The position numbers were made by a program, and so were the translations under genes. A stretch of DNA of 24,225 nucleotides from Candidatus Cloacimonadota bacterium (GTDB taxonomy: Bacteria > Cloacimonadota > Cloacimonadia > Cloacimonadales > TCS61): assembly GCA_021108055.1 (NCBI GenBank), contig JAIORR010000290.1, positions 1 to 24,225 of the forward strand, read 5' to 3'. A model generated the notes under the pieces. It saw only the letters and a list, made by a program, of their open reading frames with translations. It was not told where the DNA came from and made no database searches. Numbering within the stretch: position 1 is the first letter of the stretch; every line of letters starts with the position of its first letter. Shown here piece after piece: positions 13,800 through 21,318 of the stretch.

Positions 13800-14534
13800 A
13801 TTAAGATCAAGATATTAGGCTCTGCTTCCGGTGTACCGACTCTGGGAAAGCATCACGCCTGTTTGTGGGTAAATTGTTCATCAACGAATATCCTTTTTGA
13901 TTGCGGAGAAGGAGCAGCAAAACAGCTACTGAGAAACAAGCTTGATAATAATGTTATCGATTCAATTGTTATAAGCCACTTCCATCCGGATCATGTTTCC
14001 GGTATCTTCATGGTTCTACAGATGTTTTACCTGCAAAAAAGAAAAAAAACATTAAATCTCTATCTTCCGGAAAAAATAAACGAATTTAAAAATTTTTTAG
14101 ATATGTTCTATACTTTCACTTCGAGATTTTCATTTAAGGTAAATTTTAAACTTACAAAAAATGTCAATGCCGATCATCAGCAAATTCATCCAATCCCATC
14201 TGACCACATGCAGTCATACGCTGGTTTTGTAAAAAAACATTCTTTGCCAAATGAATTACTCTCATATTCTTTTTTAATTTCAGATTCCGGGAAAAAAATT
14301 CTATATACTTCTGATTTTTTAGATATTAAAATTTATGATAAATATCTCAGGAAATTAGATCTTATTATTATCGATGCACTTCATACGAAAGCAAGCGATA
14401 TAATTAAGTTCGCAGAAATAACAAATGCACGGATGATCCTTAATCATGGATTATCTGAAGAATTGAAAAATAGTCTAAAAACATCAATAAAAAAATTCGA
14501 GATTGCCGATGAAAAACTGGAAATATCCTTGTAA
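13800..14534 (+). CDS. Metallo-beta-lactamase-fold hydrolase (RNase Z-like), apparent ATT start
   Basis: The zinc motif H60-F-H62-P-D64-H65 in I-S-H-F-H-P-D-H-V-S-G marks the metallo-beta-lactamase fold. Later H/D motifs appear in P-S-D-H-M-Q, Y-T-S-D-F-L-D and L-N-H-G-L-S. This order resembles RNase Z/arylsulfatase-like members; the substrate is unknown. The start is the oddity. The typical N-terminal strand K-I-K-I-L-G-S-A-S-G-V-P-T is encoded from 13803, yet no ATG, GTG or TTG precedes it before the in-frame TGA at 13794. An AAGGAG site at 13788-13793 is placed six bases before the ATT at 13800. The first conventional codon, a TTG at 13863, would delete that strand and has no ribosome site. 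I therefore use ATT at 13800, giving 244 residues. It lies three bases after the transferase stop. Confidence 0.8.
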   Translation: MKIKILGSASGVPTLGKHHACLWVNCSSTNILFDCGEGAAKQLLRNKLDNNVIDSIVISHFHPDHVSGIFMVLQMFYLQKRKKTLNLYLPEKINEFKNFLDMFYTFTSRFSFKVNFKLTKNVNADHQQIHPIPSDHMQSYAGFVKKHSLPNELLSYSFLISDSGKKILYTSDFLDIKIYDKYLRKLDLIIIDALHTKASDIIKFAEITNARMILNHGLSEELKNSLKTSIKKFEIADEKLEISL

Positions 14535-15933
14535 AATTTTATTTTTATTCTTTGTAATTTACATTGCAGGCTGCTCTGTTAATGAGAAATACAGCACTGC
14601 TTACAGCTTTTATATGAGAAGTAATTATGTTACGGCTATCATCCTTTATGATGATTTCATAGAAACATATCCGGTAGACGCTTTAGCAACAAAAGCAGAC
14701 TTGGAACGTTCCGATTGTTATTATCAACTTGGCTATCAAGCATATTTAAAAAATAATTGGATACTTGCGTCAAGACTTTATTATCTTTCCAATTCCGATA
14801 TTGGCGATAAGATGTTGGATAACTGCTACTTCGAGCTCGCAAAGAACAGTCTGGCAAATAATGACACTGTGAAAACGCTTGAATATTACGATTATATCAC
14901 TTCCTATTTAAAGGATTCGGAACTGATCCAAGAGGTTTTATTCAGCAGGATAAAGATCAATATTGCTCTTGGAAATAAATTCACAGCTTTTGACGATTAC
15001 CATTTTCTCTGGTCAAATTATCCTCAAAATGAATTTACAAAAAAAGTGCAACCGAGCATCGATGAGCTGATCCCTTTCTATATTAATGAAGCAATTGTAT
15101 ACAAAGACTCAGCAAAATATGATAAATCTCTGGAACTTCTGTTCAAACTTAGTCAATATCCAACCAAGTACAAGGAATCTATTCAAAAGGATATAGGAAA
15201 TTTGTATATTCTGCTGGCAGAAGAATCTATTGAAAAAAATGATTATCCACAGGCAAAAAATTATTTTGCAAAAGTTGTTGAGTATGATCTCGAAAAGAAA
15301 TCTTTTGTCGATCAGGAAATGGATGATATCTGTATGAGTATAATCCGAGAAGGAGACAATCTTATTCATGAATGTAAATTTACTGAAGCTGTCGAGGTGT
15401 TTGAAACATGCTTTCTTTTGATTCCGGATTACCAGACATCAATTAGATCGATCAAAAATGCAGAAGAACTTGAAATCAAACATCGGAAAGCGATCGATCT
15501 GAAAAATAACGGTTCGAACTTTGAAAAAGAAAAAGAATATGTGAAGGCTTTGAATGCTTACAAAAAATCATATTCAAATTTTAAAACATCGGAAGTAAAA
15601 GAAAAAATATCATTAATGAATAATATGATCGCTGCCAAAAAAGACCCGAAAGCTTTTGCAAAATCCATTATCTTCAATTATAAGAAGGGAATGATCCCGG
15701 ACAGGGTAAGTACTGTTAAAACAGATATGGAAATAAAATATGGTGAAAACGTTAAAACGTCCGGCTGGAAAGTTCTTTATTCTGTCGGCGAATATAAATA
15801 TGAAGTTAGATATGATATTTTAACTCCGAAAGAAAATTATTATTATGCATGGAGAGTAAATCTGAAAAATAAGGAAATTACTCCATCGAATAAAGTATCG
15901 GAAGAAATTTTTAAAGATCAGGTTAGAAAATGA
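14509..15933 (+). CDS. Lipoprotein with TPR-like repeats
   Basis: A 474-residue envelope protein of unknown function. The N terminus is a lipoprotein signal: basic start, hydrophobic stretch, then I-A-G-C with C22 as the lipidated cysteine. The remainder is mostly helical, with TPR-like pairs: A-Y-S-F-Y-x-x-x-N-Y-x-x-A-I-x-x-Y (about 31-48), a second around Y-L-K-N-N-W-I-L-A-S-R, others around 115-150 and 205-265, and one at K-E-K-E-Y-V-K-A-L-N-A-Y near 343. The last 90 or so residues form a separate part rich in beta-type sequence (W-K-V-L-Y-S-V-G-E-Y-K-Y-E-V-R-Y). Such proteins usually act as scaffolds at the outer membrane. The ATG is inside the metallo-hydrolase gene (26-base overlap); a TTG two codons earlier is possible. 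It overlaps the next gene by ATGA. Confidence 0.8.
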   Translation: MKNWKYPCKILFLFFVIYIAGCSVNEKYSTAYSFYMRSNYVTAIILYDDFIETYPVDALATKADLERSDCYYQLGYQAYLKNNWILASRLYYLSNSDIGDKMLDNCYFELAKNSLANNDTVKTLEYYDYITSYLKDSELIQEVLFSRIKINIALGNKFTAFDDYHFLWSNYPQNEFTKKVQPSIDELIPFYINEAIVYKDSAKYDKSLELLFKLSQYPTKYKESIQKDIGNLYILLAEESIEKNDYPQAKNYFAKVVEYDLEKKSFVDQEMDDICMSIIREGDNLIHECKFTEAVEVFETCFLLIPDYQTSIRSIKNAEELEIKHRKAIDLKNNGSNFEKEKEYVKALNAYKKSYSNFKTSEVKEKISLMNNMIAAKKDPKAFAKSIIFNYKKGMIPDRVSTVKTDMEIKYGENVKTSGWKVLYSVGEYKYEVRYDILTPKENYYYAWRVNLKNKEITPSNKVSEEIFKDQVRK

Positions 15934-16511
15934 AAAAAATAATTTTATCTCTTATGATTATGATAGTCACAAATCTCTTGTTTGCAACGGAATTTGATAT
16001 AAAAAAATTCTCCGACCCGAATAAATATGGATGGGATAATCTTGAAAAATATTTCCAGGCAAGGGAAGATAAACAAAGCAGGCAGAAATTGCTGCAAATA
16101 TATGAACTGAAAAAACAGGATATTACAAAAAATGTCATCAAATCTGCCATCGCTCCGGGATGGGGTCATTTCTGTGCAAAAGACCATACAAAAGGCACTA
16201 TATTATTAGGAATGGAAATAGTACTTCTTGGAACCAGTTATTTTTATTACGATAAAGCAATGGGTTACTACGATAAATATAAAAAAGCTAATTACATCGG
16301 TGATATAAATCAGTACTATCTCGATGCAGAAGCTCCCTATACTTATTCCCAGATATTTCTTTCTGTTGGAATTGCTGTCTGGTTATACACCATCTATGAT
16401 TCGATCAATGCAACAGATAAATATAATCAGGAACTATGGGATGATATTTTTCAAGATTATCAACAAAAAAAAATCAAGATAACACCAACAGGTTTTTCCG
16501 TGAGGTTCTAA
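15930..16511 (+). CDS. Exported DUF5683-like membrane protein
   Basis: A 193-residue protein with an N-terminal signal peptide (cleavage likely after N-L-L-F-A, about residue 20). The mature part has a hydrophilic stretch (21-65), then V-I-K-S-A-I-A-P-G-W-G-H-F with K-G-T-I-L-L-G, the pattern of DUF5683-type proteins in FCB bacteria (S-A-x-x-P-G-x-G-Q-x-Y). Hydrophobic segments lie at about 88-105 and 141-157. The Q of the family motif is replaced by H here. Function is unknown; the family occurs with outer-membrane and lipoprotein genes. Start and stop both overlap their neighbours (four bases, then one), so the three genes 14509-16897 are translated as a tightly coupled set. Confidence 0.7.
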   Translation: MKKIILSLMIMIVTNLLFATEFDIKKFSDPNKYGWDNLEKYFQAREDKQSRQKLLQIYELKKQDITKNVIKSAIAPGWGHFCAKDHTKGTILLGMEIVLLGTSYFYYDKAMGYYDKYKKANYIGDINQYYLDAEAPYTYSQIFLSVGIAVWLYTIYDSINATDKYNQELWDDIFQDYQQKKIKITPTGFSVRF

Positions 16512-16897
16512 TGATAAAAAAAATATATGTAATTTTATTTCTCTTGATCCTTATCTCGTGCTCTCTCGATAGAAGCAATCCGCTTGATCCCCTGAATAGT
16601 GGTAAAGATGCTCCCAGAAAAGTTACCGGGATAGTAGTAACAAATTATGATAACACCAGTTTAGTAATAAGTTGGGATACTATGCAAAATATTGATGGCT
16701 ACTATATTTACAGGTCAACTTATTTTGATGGCAAATATAGAAAAATAGTGAATGAAATATCACACTCAGATTCTCTTTTTGAAGATACGGATGTTGAGCT
16801 TCCGGAAAAATTTTATTATTATAAAATGTCAGCTTTCAAAGATCTTAACGGTAAAATATTAGAGGGATACCGCTCCGAACCAAAATACGTAAATTAA
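16511..16897 (+). CDS. Small lipoprotein with a fibronectin type III-like domain
   Basis: A 128-residue protein. The signal peptide ends at L-I-S-C, with C17 as the lipid-modified residue, followed by S-L-D-R-S-N-P-L-D-P. The C-D/N-x-x-N-P-x-D-P motif right after the lipid site is common in lipoproteins of Cloacimonadota- and Fibrobacterota-like bacteria (from memory). Residues about 35-125 look like a single FN3 domain: P-R-K-V-T-G-I-V-V, S-L-V-I-S-W-D, D-G-Y-Y-I-Y-R-S, and Y-Y-Y-K-M-S-A-F. It is probably a surface or periplasmic adhesion or spacer module. The ATG shares one base with the preceding stop. Confidence 0.8.
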   Translation: MIKKIYVILFLLILISCSLDRSNPLDPLNSGKDAPRKVTGIVVTNYDNTSLVISWDTMQNIDGYYIYRSTYFDGKYRKIVNEISHSDSLFEDTDVELPEKFYYYKMSAFKDLNGKILEGYRSEPKYVN

Positions 16898-16905
16898 TTT
16901 CCTGT

Positions 16906-19071
16906 ATGAATTTCCTGAAAAAATTAAATCCTCAACAGCAGAAAGTTGTTACACAAACAGAAGGTCCCGTTCTTGTACTTGCCGGGGCGGGCAGTGGAAA
17001 AACACGTTCTGTAATATACCGCACTGCATATCTTATCCAAGAAAAAAAAGTTGCTCCCTGGAACATTCTGGTGGTTACTTTCACAAACAAAGCTGCACGT
17101 GAATTGAAAGAAAGACTCGAAGATACTTTCAATATCTCTGCCCATTCTTTATGGATCGGAACTTTTCATTCGGTTTGCACAAGGATCCTCCGGTATGAAC
17201 ATGAACACCTGTCTTTTGATTCTAATTTTTCTATCTTCGACGAAGCGGATCAGAAATCCGTATTCAAAAAAATCTACAATAAATTAGATATAGACCAGAA
17301 AAAATTTCAGCCGGGTTTAGTCCGAAGTATAATCAGCAGGCAAAAAAATTCGCTTATCCTTCCAAAAGATTTCCTGGAATTTAACGAAAACAATTATTTT
17401 TCCGAAACTGTTTTTAAGATATATCAGAACTATCAGAATTTTTTACAAAAAAATAACTCCCTCGATTTTGATGATCTGCTGATGTACACGGCCATACTCC
17501 TTCATGATAATGAAAACATCAGAAAAAAGTATGAAAAGAAATTCAAGTACGTGATGATAGATGAATACCAGGATACAAATTATGCTCAATTCAAGATCGT
17601 GAACCTGATCGCAAAGAATCATCAGAACCTGTGTGTAGTTGGTGATGACGACCAGGCGATCTATAGCTGGCGTGGTGCTGATATCCGCAATATTCTCAGC
17701 TTTGAAAAAGATTATAATAACGTGTTGAGAATTAAACTTGAGCAGAATTATCGTTCACCGGATTCAATTTTGGATGCTGCCAACTGCTTGATAAAAAATA
17801 ACTCTCAGCGACATAAAAAAGTGCTCTGGACAGACATCAGATCAAATGAAAAACCACGGATATTCAAACTGGAAAGCGAAAACTCAGAAGCTGATTTTGT
17901 TACTGGCGAAATTTCCAAACTTGTTTCAAATAAAGTAAGTTTGAACGATTGTGTAATTCTATATCGAACAAATGCCCAATCCCGTGTTTTTGAAAATTCA
18001 TTTATGCAGAGGAAGATAAAATACCAGATAATCGGCGGCGTAAATTTCTATCAACGAAAAGAGATAAAAGATATTCTCGCTTATTTGCGGATATTGGTTA
18101 ATCCTCAGGATTCGGAAAGCCTTCTGAGAATCATTAATTTCCCTCCGAGAGGAATTGGAAAAGTGACTATCGGAAAAATCCTGCAGCATTCAATTGAAAC
18201 AGATCAAAGTGTTTTCAATACAATTATTACCGGGAATAGTTCTTATCTGCCGAGCAGCACAGCGGAAAAGATCAATGATTTTGCTTCCCACCTTACCAGA
18301 TGGAAAAAAGATTCCGAAAAGATGCCGCTGACTTCCCTGATAAAAAAAGTGATCAAAGAATTATATCTGGTCGAACTTTACGACTCAAGCAAAGATATCA
18401 AAGATATAACACGCACCGAAAATATTCATGAGTTCATTGCTGCCGTAAATGAATTTTCCGAAAACTATGAACACGACACAGGCGAAAAACCACATCTGAC
18501 AGATTACCTGCAAAATATATCCCTGCAAACCGACATCGATAATGCGGATGAAAACGAAGAAGCCGTAAAATTGATGACCATGCACAATGCAAAAGGGCTG
18601 GAATTCGATCATGTTTTCGTAGTAGGATTGGAAGATGGTTTGATCCCGCATTCAAGATCGATCGAAGACCTGCATGCAATAGAGGAAGAACGCCGATTGC
18701 TTTATGTGGCAATTACACGGGCAAAGAAAAGTGTAAAACTGTGCTACGCCAGAACACGAAGAACCTTTGAATATCGAATGAATACACTTCCGAGCAGATT
18801 CCTTATGGAAATAGATGATAAATATGTGACGAAAGAAGACTTTAGTTTTTACGAATTTCGATCTCCCCAACACAAACAGGATAGGCCAAAGAAGAGTATT
18901 GTTTACGAAGATCAAAAATATTTTAAAATTGGACAGAAAATTGCACATAGTAAATTTGGTAAGGGAGTTATTCTTGATGTAAATGGAAAAGGTAATGATG
19001 CAAAATTAACTATATCTTTTTCAAATGGAGAACTGAAAAAAATCATAGGAACATTTGTAAAAGTTATCTAA
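16906..19071 (+). CDS. ATP-dependent DNA helicase, UvrD/PcrA family
   Basis: A superfamily 1A 3'-5' helicase acting in nucleotide excision and mismatch repair and in clearing RNA polymerase or RecA from DNA. The 721-residue protein has the ordered motifs: Q-Q-Q-K-V-V, Walker A G-A-G-S-G-K-T (27-33), V-V-T-F-T-N-K-A-A, G-T-F-H-S-V, Walker B D-E-Y-Q-D (from residue 219), V-G-D-D-D-Q-A-I-Y-S-W-R-G-A, L-E-Q-N-Y-R-S, M-T-M-H-N-A-K-G-L-E-F and L-L-Y-V-A-I-T-R-A-K-K. The extreme C terminus (G-Q-K-I-A-H-S-K-F-G-K-G-V-I) is the Tudor-like module that contacts RNA polymerase in PcrA/UvrD, so I favour that branch over Rep. It starts eight bases after the FN3 lipoprotein gene. Confidence 0.95.
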   Translation: MNFLKKLNPQQQKVVTQTEGPVLVLAGAGSGKTRSVIYRTAYLIQEKKVAPWNILVVTFTNKAARELKERLEDTFNISAHSLWIGTFHSVCTRILRYEHEHLSFDSNFSIFDEADQKSVFKKIYNKLDIDQKKFQPGLVRSIISRQKNSLILPKDFLEFNENNYFSETVFKIYQNYQNFLQKNNSLDFDDLLMYTAILLHDNENIRKKYEKKFKYVMIDEYQDTNYAQFKIVNLIAKNHQNLCVVGDDDQAIYSWRGADIRNILSFEKDYNNVLRIKLEQNYRSPDSILDAANCLIKNNSQRHKKVLWTDIRSNEKPRIFKLESENSEADFVTGEISKLVSNKVSLNDCVILYRTNAQSRVFENSFMQRKIKYQIIGGVNFYQRKEIKDILAYLRILVNPQDSESLLRIINFPPRGIGKVTIGKILQHSIETDQSVFNTIITGNSSYLPSSTAEKINDFASHLTRWKKDSEKMPLTSLIKKVIKELYLVELYDSSKDIKDITRTENIHEFIAAVNEFSENYEHDTGEKPHLTDYLQNISLQTDIDNADENEEAVKLMTMHNAKGLEFDHVFVVGLEDGLIPHSRSIEDLHAIEEERRLLYVAITRAKKSVKLCYARTRRTFEYRMNTLPSRFLMEIDDKYVTKEDFSFYEFRSPQHKQDRPKKSIVYEDQKYFKIGQKIAHSKFGKGVILDVNGKGNDAKLTISFSNGELKKIIGTFVKVI

Positions 19072-19086
19072 AAGGTATTTGAAGAT

Positions 19087-20028
19087 ATGAAAAAAATAAT
19101 GATCATCACCTTGCTTCTGCTTTCTTTACAGCTTTCTGCCACAAAATATGCAGGAGAAATATTCCGGATGGGTGCCGGTGTAAGGAATTATGCTTTGGGC
19201 GGATGTGGAGTTTCTGACGAAAATACATATGCCATTGCTTATTGGAATGCTGCTCTGTTAACAAAAGTTTCAGAGAATAAATTTGAAATAATGCATGCCG
19301 AAGAATATATGGGTCTTCTTTCTTATGACACCATTTCTGCCATCTGGGGAAACAATAATAAGTTTTCTGTTGTTATCACCCGCATCGGGATAGATGATAT
19401 TCCACTTACAAAAACAGTAACCCCGGAAGATTCCTTGTCTTACCAGAACAGACCATACAAATATAAATCTGTAAATAATTCTGATTTTGTCATCTACTTT
19501 GGTCTTTCCAGAAAATTCGGAAAATATAATATCGGCATCACTCCAAAAATAGCCTATCGCAATCTTGCTGATGAAAGCGGATTCGGATTTGGTGCGGATA
19601 TCTCTACCTACTTTGAGATTTCGAGAAAAATTATGCTCGCTGCCAGTATCAGAGACTTTTTTTCAACTCAGATCCTCTGGTCGAACGGAACTCATGAAAC
19701 CGTGAATCCAGGATTTGACCTTGAAGCTAATTATCAATTTATTTTCCCGATAATCCAAAAGAATTCCCGCTTTTATTTTGGAACGGACATCTATACTGAA
19801 AATAGAGATGTTGCTTCAAAAGCATCACTTGGTTTTTTAAGTCTTGATTATCATTTTGGTTGTGAGATCAATTTTCATAAAGCAGTTAATATTTATTTAG
19901 GTTATGATATCGATAATTTCACCACAGGTTTAGCGCTGAATATTAATAACTGGAAACTAAATTATTCTTTTGAGCAAAATACCGAACTGGATAATTCCCA
20001 CAGGATCTCTATCGGATACAGTTTATGA
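19087..20028 (+). CDS. PorV/PorQ-family outer-membrane beta-barrel protein
   Basis: A 313-residue protein with a signal peptide (cleavage near L-Q-L-S-A, residue 19) and then the family opening: A-G-E-I-F-R-M-G-A-G-V-R-N-Y-A-L-G-G-C-G-V-S with W-N-A-A-L-L at about 53-58. The rest alternates hydrophobic and polar residues in beta-strand fashion and ends G-Y-S-L, as expected of an outer-membrane barrel. PorV/PorQ (related to UPF0164) proteins include partners of the type IX secretion system, but many FCB members have no known role, and no other secretion gene is present here. It starts 15 bases after the helicase and overlaps dxr by four bases. Confidence 0.85.
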   Translation: MKKIMIITLLLLSLQLSATKYAGEIFRMGAGVRNYALGGCGVSDENTYAIAYWNAALLTKVSENKFEIMHAEEYMGLLSYDTISAIWGNNNKFSVVITRIGIDDIPLTKTVTPEDSLSYQNRPYKYKSVNNSDFVIYFGLSRKFGKYNIGITPKIAYRNLADESGFGFGADISTYFEISRKIMLAASIRDFFSTQILWSNGTHETVNPGFDLEANYQFIFPIIQKNSRFYFGTDIYTENRDVASKASLGFLSLDYHFGCEINFHKAVNIYLGYDIDNFTTGLALNINNWKLNYSFEQNTELDNSHRISIGYSL

Positions 20029-21176
20029 AAAAAATTGCGATCTTAGGAATTACCGGTTCTATCGGGCTTTCTGCAGTAGAGGTCATAAGAGAACACAAAA
20101 ATGATTTCAAGATCGTTCTGGCATCTGCAAACAACGGCTATCAAAAGCTTCTCTCTCTGGCAGAAGAATTCAATATTCTCAATTTGAATGTTACAAATGC
20201 ATCTTTAAAAAATAAAATTACCGACTTTCCCAAAAATACAAACATCACTTTCGGAGATGATAAACTACAGGAATTATTAAGCACGATCGAATGTGATATC
20301 GTTCTTAATGCCATTTCCGGTTCTGCGGGGTTACTCTCTTCTATGACGGCGATTTCGTGCGGGATAGACCTGGCACTGGCAAACAAAGAATCCCTGGTGA
20401 TGGCCGGTCATTTGATAATGGAAAAAATTAATAATTCCAATTCAAAATTAATACCGGTAGATAGCGAGCATAGTGCTATTCTACAGGCAATCGGAAAATC
20501 AAATCTGGATGAAGTACGAAAGATCATTTTAACAGCATCGGGAGGTCCATTTCGCACTTTGCCCGTTAACGAGTTCGAAAAAATTACAGTAGAGCAAAGC
20601 CTGAACCATCCGACCTGGAAAATGGGTCCCAAAATAACGATCGATTCCGCTACGATGATGAATAAAGGGTTGGAAGTTATCGAAGCTAAGTGGTTGTTCA
20701 AAAAAGATATTTCTGATATTGAAACGGTTATTCATCCACAATCGATAGTTCACTCTTTTGTTGAATTCATTGACGGTTCTATTGTTGCACAAATGAGTTT
20801 TCCCACGATGAAAATTCCCATCCTGTATGCGCTTTCTTATCCCGTTCATATAAATTCCAATATATTCAAAACTAATATCACAGATCTGCCTTCGTTAACG
20901 TTTTCGGAAGTAGATCAAGAAAGGTATCCCCTGTTCTTCCTGGCAAAAGAAGTAGGAAAAATGGGTGGACTTATGCCTGCCATTATGAATGCTGCAAATG
21001 AAGCTGCCATCGATCTCTTCCTGGAAAAGAAAATAAGATTCGATCAGATATTCAAGATCGTTCAATATATTATTCAAAAAGAAAAAAATATTCAGAATCC
21101 TGAAATTAAAGATATCATCTCTGCTAACAGGGAAATCTATAAAAGAACACTACAAGATTATTTGAATATTTTCTAA
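20025..21176 (+). CDS. dxr: 1-deoxy-D-xylulose 5-phosphate reductoisomerase
   Basis: Dxr converts DXP to MEP with NADPH, the committed step of the non-mevalonate isoprenoid pathway, which supplies the undecaprenyl carrier used by the sugar-phosphate transferase of this operon. The 383-residue protein has the NADPH loop G-I-T-G-S-I-G (8-14), A-L-A-N-K-E-S-L-V, the metal site P-V-D-S-E-H-S (D146, E148), T-A-S-G-G-P-F, N-H-P-T-W-K-M-G, and N213-K214-x-x-E217 in M-M-N-K-G-L-E-V-I-E-A, plus H-P-Q-S-I-V-H-S. It starts within the PorV-like stop (ATGA overlap). Confidence 0.97.
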   Translation: MKKIAILGITGSIGLSAVEVIREHKNDFKIVLASANNGYQKLLSLAEEFNILNLNVTNASLKNKITDFPKNTNITFGDDKLQELLSTIECDIVLNAISGSAGLLSSMTAISCGIDLALANKESLVMAGHLIMEKINNSNSKLIPVDSEHSAILQAIGKSNLDEVRKIILTASGGPFRTLPVNEFEKITVEQSLNHPTWKMGPKITIDSATMMNKGLEVIEAKWLFKKDISDIETVIHPQSIVHSFVEFIDGSIVAQMSFPTMKIPILYALSYPVHINSNIFKTNITDLPSLTFSEVDQERYPLFFLAKEVGKMGGLMPAIMNAANEAAIDLFLEKKIRFDQIFKIVQYIIQKEKNIQNPEIKDIISANREIYKRTLQDYLNIF

Positions 21177-21318
21177 AATACAGCAAAAAATCGCCCGAGT
21201 TGGATATATCTTGTTCGTTATTTCTAAAAGCAGGAATTTATTCGGTTTAGACGAATTATCAGTAATTCTATTATTTACTAAAATTTAATCGATCTTAGCT
21301 ATTTCCATCAGGAAAAAA

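Noticed and set aside
13863..14534. Shorter version of the metallo-hydrolase starting at TTG 13863
   Set aside because: It lacks a ribosome site and loses the conserved first beta strand; the upstream ATT with AAGGAG fits better.
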